Shown: positions 42,405 through 49,744 of the stretch, one piece after another
Numbering within the stretch: the first letter of the stretch is position 1
Layout of the letters: each line of letters opens with the position of its first letter
Program-made: the position numbers and the translations under genes
DNA from: Bog-532 sp963824545
Lineage (GTDB): Bacteria; Actinomycetota; Actinomycetes; Streptosporangiales; Streptosporangiaceae
Assembly: GCA_963824545.1 (NCBI GenBank)
Contig: CAWGPP010000030.1
Coordinates: 45,298-109,297, forward strand
Length of the DNA: 64,000 bases
Direction of reading: 5' to 3'
The notes under the pieces: generated by a model
Told to the model about the DNA's origin: nothing
The model's database searches: none
What the model saw: only the letters and a program-made list of their open reading frames with translations

Positions 42405-44278
42405 CTCGATGGTCTAATCACAAATGGCAAGTTCTGCTGTGTGCGGCGGGTGCGGCTGAGTTTGACCTGGTGGCGTCTGCCGCTTCGGCTGCGGCGGCCG
42501 GGTGTCCGGACCGGGGCAGGTATGCCGCATGAGGACTCTGACCTGGAGTGTGCGCCGGCAGGCCAGCCCTTGCCACGATGGCGAGCGCCGGTGGGATCAG
42601 GCCTACCAGCTGCTGCTGCGCTGGGCGGCCGTGCAGTCCGGCGAGATCTGCCCGGCGGCACCGATCATGCAGGAGGTGCCTGATGCGTGTCGCGGTGTAT
42701 GCGCGGGTCTCGACGGCCCGCCAGGCGCAGGCGCAGACCATCGAGCAGCAGCTTGACCGGTTGCGTGCGGCGGTTGCCGGGCGCGGCTGGGAGCTGGATG
42801 ACCAGCACGTTTACCGGGATGACGGGTATAGCGGCGCCAGTTTGGGCCGGCCGGGGCTGGACCGGCTGCGCGATCATGCGGCACTGGCCGATCTTGATGT
42901 GGTCCTGGTGGCCGCGCCGGACCGGCTGGCCCGCAACTACGTGCACCAGGTGCTTTTGCTGGAGGAACTTGCCCGGCACGGCTGCCGGGCGGAGTTCCTG
43001 GACCGGCCGATGAGTACTGACCCGCACGACCAGCTGCTGCTGCAGATCCGCGGGGCGGTCGCGGAGTACGAACGGACGCTGATCGCCGAGCGGATGCGGC
43101 GTGGCCGTCTGGCCAAGCTGCGGGCGGGCGTGCTGCTGCCATGGACCCGGCCGCCGTTCGGGTACCGGCTAGACCCGGAGCGGCCGCGCGATCCGGCCGC
43201 GGTGCGGGTCGAGCCCGGAGAGGCGGCGCTGGTCGCGCAGATGTTCGGCTCTTACCTCGAGCCGCAGGTGACCCTGTATCAGCTCGCCAAGCGGCTGACC
43301 GATCTGGGGGTGGCCACCCCGACGGGCAAGCCGCGCTGGAACGTGGCCAGCGTGCGCGGCATCTTGCGCAACCCGGCCTATGCCGGCCGGGCGCAGACCA
43401 ATCGCACCCGGGTCACCCCGGCCCGGCAGCGCCATTCCCCGCTGCGGCCGGTCGGCCCGGGCGAAAGCCACGCGCCACGCCCGCCGGAGGAGTGGATCGA
43501 AGTCCCGGTGCCGCCGATCGTCTCTGAGGAGACCTTCGCCCGGGTGCAGGCCAAGCTGGATACCAACCAGCAGGCCGCGGCGCGCAACACCCGGCATGAG
43601 TACCTGCTGCGCGCCCTGGTCAGCTGCGGAGCCTGCCGGCTGGGGTGCCTGGCCCGGCAGAACCCGGCAGGCTACCGGTACTACCTGTGCCGCGGCCACA
43701 CCGACGCACTGCGCGCGGCCCGGGGACAGCGCTGCACGGCCCGCTACATCCCCGCCGGACGGCTGGACGAGCTGGTCTGGGCTGATCTGTGCGCGCTGCT
43801 GACCGACCCCGCCCAGACCGCCCGCGCGCTGGCCCGGGCGCGGGGCGGGGCCTGGCTGCCCCAAGAACTGCAGGCCCGCCAGCAGACCGTGACCCGCGCC
43901 CTCGGCCAGCTGCAGCGCCAGCAGCAACGGCTGCTGGACGCCTACCTGGCCGAGGTGGTCACACTGCCGGAGCTGGAACGCAAACGCCAGGACCTGGACC
44001 GCCGCGAGGCCACACTCGCGGCTCAGCAGCGCCAGCTAGACGCGATCACCCAGCAGCGGCTGGAGCTTTCCGCCGTCGCCGACGGGATCGAGGCCTTCTG
44101 CCAGACCATCCGGGCCGGGCTGGCCACCGCCACCTTCGATCAGCGCAGGCAGCTCGCCGAACTGCTCATCGACCGCGTGATCGTCACCGAGGACCAGGTC
44201 GAGATTCGCTACGTGCTGCCCACCACGCCGGACGGGCCGCACCGCCCTTTTTGCCAGTTGCGTAAAGACCATCTCGAT
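42405..44278 (+). mobile_element. Compact serine-recombinase element inserted in IS701
   Basis: Both junctions carry CTCGAT (42405-42410 and 44273-44278) as a direct repeat. Just inside, the ends form an imperfect inverted repeat: GATGGTCT-x9-TGGCAA on the left and the same pattern on the complement of the right. Removing one CTCGAT and the insert restores the IS701 transposase frame as RWRIEHDYREL. The only substantial gene inside is the large serine recombinase, with a small frame before it. Confidence 0.85.
42529..42756 (+). CDS. Small protein overlapping the recombinase start
   Basis: A 75-residue frame from ATG 42529 with a WDQAYQLLLRWA helix and an Arg-rich N-terminus. Its last 25 codons overlap the recombinase gene in another phase. 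From memory, similar short proteins with an AYxLLLxWA motif precede serine recombinases in several actinobacteria, and such an overlap would couple translation. Function unknown. Confidence 0.45.
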   Translation: MRTLTWSVRRQASPCHDGERRWDQAYQLLLRWAAVQSGEICPAAPIMQEVPDACRGVCAGLDGPPGAGADHRAAA

Positions 44279-44671
44279 CCGCCAGCGGATCTTGGCCAGC
44301 CGGGCCAGCTCGGCGACGGGGGTGTCCTCCGGCAGGGTGGACAGCCAGTAATTGGTGGGCTCGTCGGCTTTGGGCGGCCATTCGGCCAGCAGCCAGCATT
44401 CCGGGAGGCTGCCGTCGGGGGCGCGGGGGATGTCCCGGTTGGCGGGGCGGACCCGGATCGCCACAAACCAGCTGGTCATGGCGGCGTCAGGGTTGCCGTT
44501 GGTGGCCCTGGTGCCCTGCCGACAGGTCACCGGCCGGATCTGGTCCGCGCTGGCGATCGCGAGCTGGCGCAGGGTCGCCGGCGGGGCGGGGTAGGCGGGG
44601 GCCGGGCCCGCCGCCCAGGGTCCGCGTCACCGGCTGCGCGTCGCCGGCGTAGCCGCTGGTGGTGCCCTTGA
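42683..44671 (+). CDS. Large serine recombinase, reading through the element end into IS701
   Basis: Start ATG 42683 after AGGAGGTG. The resolvase domain has the catalytic serine S10 in YARVST, then DDGYSGASLGRPGL, APDRLARN and the EYERTLIAERMRRGR helix. The recombinase domain (LAKRLTDLGVATPTG, WNVASVRGILRNPAYAG) is followed by a zinc ribbon (CGACRLGC...YYLCRGH), a coiled coil and LIDRVIVTEDQVEIRYVLP. The family C-terminus FCQLRKDH meets the element boundary at 44273. No stop occurs there, so about 131 codons of antisense IS701 sequence are added before the stop at 44671. Confidence 0.9.
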   Translation: MRVAVYARVSTARQAQAQTIEQQLDRLRAAVAGRGWELDDQHVYRDDGYSGASLGRPGLDRLRDHAALADLDVVLVAAPDRLARNYVHQVLLLEELARHGCRAEFLDRPMSTDPHDQLLLQIRGAVAEYERTLIAERMRRGRLAKLRAGVLLPWTRPPFGYRLDPERPRDPAAVRVEPGEAALVAQMFGSYLEPQVTLYQLAKRLTDLGVATPTGKPRWNVASVRGILRNPAYAGRAQTNRTRVTPARQRHSPLRPVGPGESHAPRPPEEWIEVPVPPIVSEETFARVQAKLDTNQQAAARNTRHEYLLRALVSCGACRLGCLARQNPAGYRYYLCRGHTDALRAARGQRCTARYIPAGRLDELVWADLCALLTDPAQTARALARARGGAWLPQELQARQQTVTRALGQLQRQQQRLLDAYLAEVVTLPELERKRQDLDRREATLAAQQRQLDAITQQRLELSAVADGIEAFCQTIRAGLATATFDQRRQLAELLIDRVIVTEDQVEIRYVLPTTPDGPHRPFCQLRKDHLDPPADLGQPGQLGDGGVLRQGGQPVIGGLVGFGRPFGQQPAFREAAVGGAGDVPVGGADPDRHKPAGHGGVRVAVGGPGALPTGHRPDLVRAGDRELAQGRRRGGVGGGRARRPGSASPAARRRRSRWWCP

Positions 44672-45401
44672 CCGCGACCGCGTACCGCCAGCCCCGGGCA
44701 TCCAGTTCCATCCGGAAGGTGGTGTTGTCCCCGTAGCCCGCATCGGTCACCACGACCGGCCGGGCGCCGCCGGCGGCGGTGATCTCTTCCAGCACGCCCC
44801 ACCCGCCCGGGCCGGTCATCTCCTCGATCATCTCCAGCGCCAGCCGCCACTTCTCGGTATGGCGCACCGCATCGGGGATGCCCGCCCGCGCCCGGCGGCG
44901 GGCGGCCGCGGCCGCCGCGACCGGGTCGGCCAGCGCGGCGTCATCCCAGCTTTCCGGGCAGAACAGCCGCCAGTCCGCCGCGCACGAGGCATGCTCGTTC
45001 ACCAGGTGCACGCTCACCCCGATCTGGCAGTTGGCGACCTTGCCCAGCGTGCCGGAATACTGCCGGGCCACGCACGGCGAGGCCGTGCCGTCCTTGGGAA
45101 ACCCGGTGTCATCGATCACCAGCGCCTCCACCGGCTGACTGGACGCGAACCACCGCGCCACGTTCCGCCGCACCGCCACATAATCCCAGGTCGAGGACGT
45201 GATGAACTGCTGCAGCCGCTGATGATCTGTGCCCAGCCGCGCCGCCATCGGCTGCATCGACTTGCGCTGCCCATCGGTCAGCAGCCCGCGCACATACAAC
45301 TCACCCTTGGCGCGCTGATCCTTCCGCGGCAGCCCGCCGAGCATCTCCGCGGTGAAATCCAGCAGCCGGGGCCGGACCTCCGCGATCTCCTGAGGGGTCA
45401 T
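44279..45401 (-). pseudogene. IS701-family transposase, N-terminal two-thirds, frameshifted
   Basis: Starts at ATG 45401 with a helical N-terminus, then the DDE core ALVIDDTGFPKDGTASPCVARQYSGTLGK and VVVTDAGYGDNTTFR. After GDAQPVTR the frame breaks near 44600, in a run of G and C, and resumes in another phase as PAYPAPPATLRQLAIASADQ, MTSWFVAIRVRPANRDIPR and CWLLAEWP, ending RWRIE at the recombinase element. With the frameshift and two insertions the transposase is dead. Confidence 0.88.
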
Positions 45402-45605
45402 GCCGGCATAACACCGCAGAACCCGCCAGTCCTACCAGACCTAACAAAGTACTACTAGGTTCCGCGGCTGATGCAGCGATCTAGTCGGTGAATCTGCAGG
45501 CTGACATACCGAAACGCGCCGCTAATGTCTTGCGGCTGGAGATAGCGACATAAATTTGTAGGCTCTTGTCATGTCGCTTCCTGTCGCGCCCTGGCACACT
45601 GTCGG

Positions 45606-45960
45606 GTGAGGACCGGAGGAGCTCGGGCGCCTGCTCCAATTTTGGGCCGCCGCGCCTGGCGGAGCGTGCGCGGATCGTGCTGGCGTGCGCGGACTCGCAG
45701 GCGAACAACTCCGGTGGCCGTTGAACTGAGGCTTTCGGTGAGACGGTGCGGAAGTGGCGGTCGCGGTTCGCCGAGTCCGGCCCGGGCGGGCTCGCGGACG
45801 TCGCCCGGCCGGGCCGGCCGAAGGCCGGGCTGGTGCTGCCGGGCGCGGAGCATGATCAGCTGACCCGGCAGGCACGCCGGGCGAAGACCACGCAGGTGCC
45901 GGCGTCGCGGGCGAAGATCGTCCAGGCGTGCGCCGAGGGGAAAGACAGCAAGCGAGTCGC
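45606..45960 (+). pseudogene. IS630-family transposase remnant
   Basis: Decayed coding sequence in mixed phases: LAERARIVLACADSQANN, then after a stop and shift GETVRKWRSRFAESGPGGLADVARPGRPKAG. This is the helix-turn-helix region of IS630 transposases. No catalytic domain follows. It marks an old insertion at the right edge of the accessory region. Confidence 0.75.
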
Positions 45961-46044
45961 CGCGATCGGCGGCTTCGTGGCGTGGGCGGCCGACGGGCTG
46001 CCCACGTGCCCGCCGGAGTCAGCGGGTTCGGCCGCGCGGGCCTG

Positions 46045-46749
46045 CTAGACCCCGCCGTCCTGAGCCCGCTGCCTGGCGATGATCTCCGGCGGGATCTGCG
46101 GCGCGGGATCGAGCCGGGCCAGCCCGTTCCAGGCCAGGTTGATCAGGTGCGCCGCGACCTCCTCGCGCTCCGGCTTGTGCGCGTCCAGCCACCACTGGCC
46201 GGTGAAGGCGACCATGCCCACCAGCATCTGGGCGTACATCGGGGCGAGCTTCGGATCCTGCCCGCGCGACGACAAGTAGTCGCCCACGATGTACTCCACC
46301 TGCCCGGCGATGTCGGCCAGCAGCGTGCCGAACGTTCCGGTTCCCGATCCGGGTGGTGAGTCCCGGACCAGGATGCGGAAACCGTCGGCGTTGTCCTCGA
46401 TGTACTTCAGCAGCTTGACCGCGGCGCCCTGGAACTTCGGCATCGTGTCGCTGCCGTCCAGCAACGTCGTGGCCATGGTGAGCAGCCGTTCGACCTCACG
46501 GTCCACGACGACGGCGTAGAGGCCTTCCTTGCCGCCGAAGTGCTCGTAGACGACGGGTTTGGAGACGCCCGCCTTCGCCGCGATCTCCTCGATCGAGGTT
46601 CCCTCGAAGCCGCGTTCGGCAAACAGCCGCCGCCCGATGTCGAGAAGCTGCTCGCGGCGTTCTTTACCGGTCATCCGCCTGCGGCCGGATCTGAAGGAGG
46701 GATCGCCGTTCACCACTTCATCATTGCGCTCAGCCGGCCGGTTCGTCAC
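46045..46749 (-). CDS. TetR-family regulator, probably of the desaturase operon
   Basis: A 234-residue regulator. The N-terminal helix-turn-helix is at residues 30-75 (LFAERGFEGTSIEEIAAKAGVSKPVVYEHFGGKEGLYAVV); the rest is the ligand-binding helical domain with an FRILVRDSPPGSGTG loop. It starts within the last 20 bases of the desaturase gene, so the two are co-transcribed. The N-terminal 25 residues may not all be real; GTG at 46713 is an alternative. FasR/DesT-type regulators sense acyl-CoA and control lipid genes; this fits but is inferred. Confidence 0.88.
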   Translation of the reverse strand: MTNRPAERNDEVVNGDPSFRSGRRRMTGKERREQLLDIGRRLFAERGFEGTSIEEIAAKAGVSKPVVYEHFGGKEGLYAVVVDREVERLLTMATTLLDGSDTMPKFQGAAVKLLKYIEDNADGFRILVRDSPPGSGTGTFGTLLADIAGQVEYIVGDYLSSRGQDPKLAPMYAQMLVGMVAFTGQWWLDAHKPEREEVAAHLINLAWNGLARLDPAPQIPPEIIARQRAQDGGV

Positions 46750-47851
46750 TGATCCGCGACGGCCGTGACGCGATTGGTGCGAGTTTGCGGCGTGTCATCG
46801 AACCGAGCTTCCTGGTGGCCGTCGGGGGCCGCTTGGCATCCAGCCGTTCCGCGTCCGGCCAGCGGACGTCGTGGGCCCAGCCGAGCTTCTCGAAAGCCCA
46901 GATCACCCGGGCGCTCGGGTCGAGCTGCCCCTTCAGCACGCCGTGCCGCGCACACGTCGGGTCGGCGTGGTGCAGGTTGTGCCAGGACTCGCCGAACGAG
47001 GCGATCGCCAGCCAGGCCACGTTCCGCGACTTGTCCCGTACCTCGAACTCCTCGCTGCCGAACGTGTGGCAGATCGAGTTGATGGACCAGGTCACGTGGT
47101 GCAGCAGCGCCACCCGCACCAGGCTGCCCCAGAAGAACGCCGTGATCGCGCCGTGCCACGACATCGACCACAGGCCGCCGATGAGGGCGGGCGCGAGCAG
47201 TGACACGGCGACGAGAGCAGGGAACAGCCGGTGGACGCGCCGGATCCGGGCATCAGCGAGCAGATCGGGGATGAACTTTTCCTGCGACGTCTTGTTCGGG
47301 TCAAAGAGCCAGCCCATGTGGGCGAACGCGAGACCCTTGGAAAGGGCCTTCCAGTCCTCGCCGTAGCGCCACGGCGAATGCGGGTCGCCTTCCTTGTCGC
47401 TGTACTTGTGGTGCCGGCGGTGGTCGGCCACCCAGTTGAACACCGGGCCTTCGATGGCCAGGGTCCCGGCCACGGCGAGCGCCACCCGCAGGCCGGTCTT
47501 GGCCTTGAACGACCCGTGCGTGAAGTAGCGGTGGAAGCCGACGGTCACGCCGAGCCCGGAAATCCAGTAGAAGACCAGGGCGATGATCACGTCGTGCCAG
47601 CCGAGGCCCCAGCCCCAGGCCAGCGGAATCGCGGCGATCAGCGCCAGCAGCGGGACGCCGACGAAGACCCCGACGAGAATCCGCTGGGCGGTAGTGGCCT
47701 GATCCTCTTCGTAGTCGGAGCGCACGGTCCGGGTGGCGGTCCGGATGGACGCCTTCTGTTCAGCGTCCTTGACCGGGAAGGCCATGGCGGGGGGCGCGAG
47801 CATCGTCGGGGCCTCGGCGGGAGCCTTGGCCCGTTCGGCAGAAGTAGTCAT
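46730..47851 (-). CDS. Membrane acyl-CoA desaturase (delta-9 type)
   Basis: A 373-residue di-iron membrane desaturase that introduces a double bond in fatty acyl chains. The three histidine boxes are HRYFTH (107-112), HRRHH (144-148) and HNLHH in GESWHNLHHADP; an additional His appears in the LLHHVTWSINS region. Two pairs of membrane helices flank the boxes (about 60-102, 120-140 and 220-250). It resembles mycobacterial DesA3. It is followed in an overlapping arrangement by a TetR gene, and a strong palindrome lies upstream. Confidence 0.95.
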   Translation of the reverse strand: MTTSAERAKAPAEAPTMLAPPAMAFPVKDAEQKASIRTATRTVRSDYEEDQATTAQRILVGVFVGVPLLALIAAIPLAWGWGLGWHDVIIALVFYWISGLGVTVGFHRYFTHGSFKAKTGLRVALAVAGTLAIEGPVFNWVADHRRHHKYSDKEGDPHSPWRYGEDWKALSKGLAFAHMGWLFDPNKTSQEKFIPDLLADARIRRVHRLFPALVAVSLLAPALIGGLWSMSWHGAITAFFWGSLVRVALLHHVTWSINSICHTFGSEEFEVRDKSRNVAWLAIASFGESWHNLHHADPTCARHGVLKGQLDPSARVIWAFEKLGWAHDVRWPDAERLDAKRPPTATRKLGSMTRRKLAPIASRPSRISDEPAG

Positions 47852-47911
47852 CGTGCTCCTGGCTGTGGTCGGGACCTGCGCGACAAAGGATGCGCACGGC
47901 GCGTATAACGC

Positions 47912-47943
47912 TTACGTAACCGTAACCTACGAGACCGTAGGTT
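47912..47943. promoter_or_regulatory. Operator region upstream of the desaturase gene
   Basis: TTACGTAA (47912-47919) is a perfect palindrome. AACCTACG (47924-47931) and CGTAGGTT (47936-47943) form a perfect inverted repeat with a 4-base gap. It lies 60-90 bases before the desaturase start; TetR proteins bind such sites. Confidence 0.6.
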
Positions 47944-48171
47944 GGGCAAGGTTCTGGGGAAAGTATTTGAAGTTGCCTCGGTCACGCCGCGCGCGGCCGC
48001 GCGGCCTGGATGTGATCCGGCGCCGGTCACCCTCGCGCGACCTCGATGCCATGCGGGTGGCCCGTATGCATATCCGGACTATCCTTGCCGCGCCGCCGCA
48101 GGCGCCCACGGCCCCTCGTTCACCGATCCGTGGCGCGGATGCAGGCCCGGTAAAGTGTGATCGTGGGTCAG
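47944..48171. other. Region between the desaturase promoter and tRNA-Gln
   Basis: No supported gene. It probably contains the tRNA promoter close to 48150; otherwise nothing recognised. Confidence 0.4.
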
Positions 48172-48244
48172 TCCCGGATCGTCTAGCCTGGCAGGACAAG
48201 GGCCTTTGAAGCCCTGAACGAAGGTTCGAATCCTTCTCCGGGAG
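48172..48244 (+). tRNA. tRNA-Gln (anticodon TTG)
   Basis: Acceptor arms TCCCGGA (48172-48178) and TCCGGGA (48237-48243) pair fully. The anticodon arm is GGGCCTTTGAAGCCC with loop anticodon TTG, reading CAA. The T arm has GGTTCGAATCC. 73 bases with discriminator G and no encoded CCA. A tRNA-Gln gene close to glmU is common in actinobacteria. Confidence 0.95.
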
Positions 48245-48415
48245 CTGCGGAAACGCCTTCGAACGCGCTAGCTGGCGGTCGGCTCGGCGGCTGTTGCGGC
48301 GCCGACCCTTCCCTCGATCAGGCGGTACAGATCCCCGCTTCTGAGAACGTCGATACGAAGGCCGCCGCCCTCGCTTCCGCGCGCACCTTGTCCTTGGCGT
48401 TGGGTCGGCGAGTCC
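48245..48415. other. Spacer between tRNA-Gln and the truncated transporter
   Basis: No supported gene. On the minus strand a short open stretch (GLRIDVLRSGDLYRLIEGR) may be a leftover of a lost gene. The junction suggests past deletion or excision next to the tRNA. Confidence 0.3.
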
Positions 48416-49456
48416 ATGATGATCGCCCTGGGCCGGGGCGGGATGCAGTTCACCCTGATCATCTGGTTGCAAGGCATCTGGCTGCCGCTGCACGGCTACA
48501 GCTTCTCGCAGACGCCGCTGTGGGCCGGCATCTACATGATCCCGCTGACCATCGGGTTCCTGGTTTCCGCTCCGCTGTCGGGCTGGCTGTCTGACCGGTT
48601 CGGCGCGCGCGCCTTCACCGCGGGCGGCTCGCTGCTCACCGCGCTGAGCTTCGTGTTCCTGATGCTCATGCCGGTGAACTTCAGCTACGGAGTGTTCGCG
48701 CTGGTCCTGGTACTCAACGGGTTCGGCTCCGGCCTGTTCGCCTCGCCGAACCGGGCCGAGATCATGAACTCGGTCCCGGCCAACCAGCGTGGCGCCGCGG
48801 GCGGCACCATCGCGACCTTCCAGAATGCGGCGTTCGTGCTGTCGATCGGCATCTTCTTCTCGCTGATCGTGACCGGCCTGTCGAGCACGCTGCCGTCGGC
48901 CCTGTCCGGCGGCCTGGTCTCGCAGGGCATCCCGGCTAGCGCCGCGCACACCATCGCTCATCTGCCGCCGATCGGCGTGCTGTTCGCGGCCTTCCTCGGC
49001 TACAACCCGATGAAGCAACTGCTGGGCCCGCTGCTCGGGCACGTCTCCGCGCCGCACGCCGCGTACCTGACCGGCCGGGACTTCTTCCCGAACGTGATCA
49101 CCCATCCGTTCCACAGCGGCCTGGGGATCGCCTTCTGGTTCGCGATCGCCGCCAACGTGATCGCGGCGGTCGCGTCGCTGCTGACCGGGCGGATCAGGCG
49201 ACGCTCCGTCGGCGGTGAGCCGGTGGGCGAGGAGCTTGCCGCGGTCGCGGGCGAAGGCTCGTGGGAACCGAGCGAGCTCGTGCTGCCCGCCGCCGATGAG
49301 GCGGACGGCTCCCGGGCGGCCCGGTTCGCGGCAGCGCCGCGCCCGGCGTCCAGCGGGCCGGTCCCCGGGAATGGCAACGGGTCGCCGCCTGAGAACGGCA
49401 AGCCGCATGGTGGGGCCGGTTCCCCGCTGAGCCGCCCGGAAGGCGGTCCCCGCTGA
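48416..49456 (+). pseudogene. DHA2-family MFS transporter, N-terminal half missing
   Basis: Begins within the middle of a 14-helix exporter: MMIALGRGGMQFTLIIWLQG, then LPLHGYSFSQTPLWAGIYMIPLT and APLSGWLSDRFGARAF (the second motif-A-like loop). Roughly the last seven helices remain, plus a hydrophilic Gly/Pro tail. The first half, with helices 1-6 and the antiporter motif C, is absent. There is no clear ribosome site before ATG 48416. The C-terminal end runs into a tandem repeat that supplies its last codons. Confidence 0.8.
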
Positions 49457-49550
49457 GCCGCCCGGAAGGCGGTCCCCGCTGAGCCGCCCGGAAGGCGGTC
49501 CCCGCTGAGCCGCCCGGAAGGCGGTCCCCGCTGAGCCGTCCGGAAGGCGG
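49421..49550. repeat. Five tandem copies of a 26-bp repeat
   Basis: Unit TCCCCGCTGAGCCGCCCGGA plus AGGCGG; units start at 49421, 49447, 49473, 49499 and 49525. All but the last (one base changed) are identical, so the expansion is recent. Each unit contains the near-palindrome CCGCCCGGAAGGCGG. It lies between the truncated exporter and glmU. Confidence 0.92.
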
Positions 49551-49744
49551 CCGGCCCGGAGAGCGGCGCGGGCAGTCGTGGCTTGTGTGAGAATGATCGG
49601 GCACCGAGGGTAGCCGCCGCAGCAGCCCGGCTGCCCGAGCGGGCCGCCGGCAATGCGACCGGGCGGTATCCTCCCAGTGAGGGATGCGTGAACAGGCACG
49701 TCCCCGTTCTGGCACATTGGCAGCGATCCGAGGAGCCCTGCGGA

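Larger units (their letters stand above)
40346..45454 (-). mobile_element. IS701-family element, interrupted by an IS110 element and a serine-recombinase element
   Basis: Perfect 15-bp inverted ends TAGTACTTTGTTAGG (40346-40360) and CCTAACAAAGTACTA (45440-45454). CTAG flanks both (40342-40345, 45455-45458), the target duplication known for IS701. Pieces of one leftward transposase gene are spread across it at 45401-44279, 42404-about 42255 and about 40475-40356, and the two inserts lie between them. Confidence 0.88.

Noticed and set aside
44279..44671. Extra C-terminal domain of the serine recombinase
   Set aside because: This part is antisense IS701 transposase sequence beyond the element boundary, not a conserved domain.
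49583..49744. N-terminal extension of GlmU from an upstream ATG
   Set aside because: The extension is unlike the family, and GTG 49745 with GAGGAG upstream begins at the expected residue.
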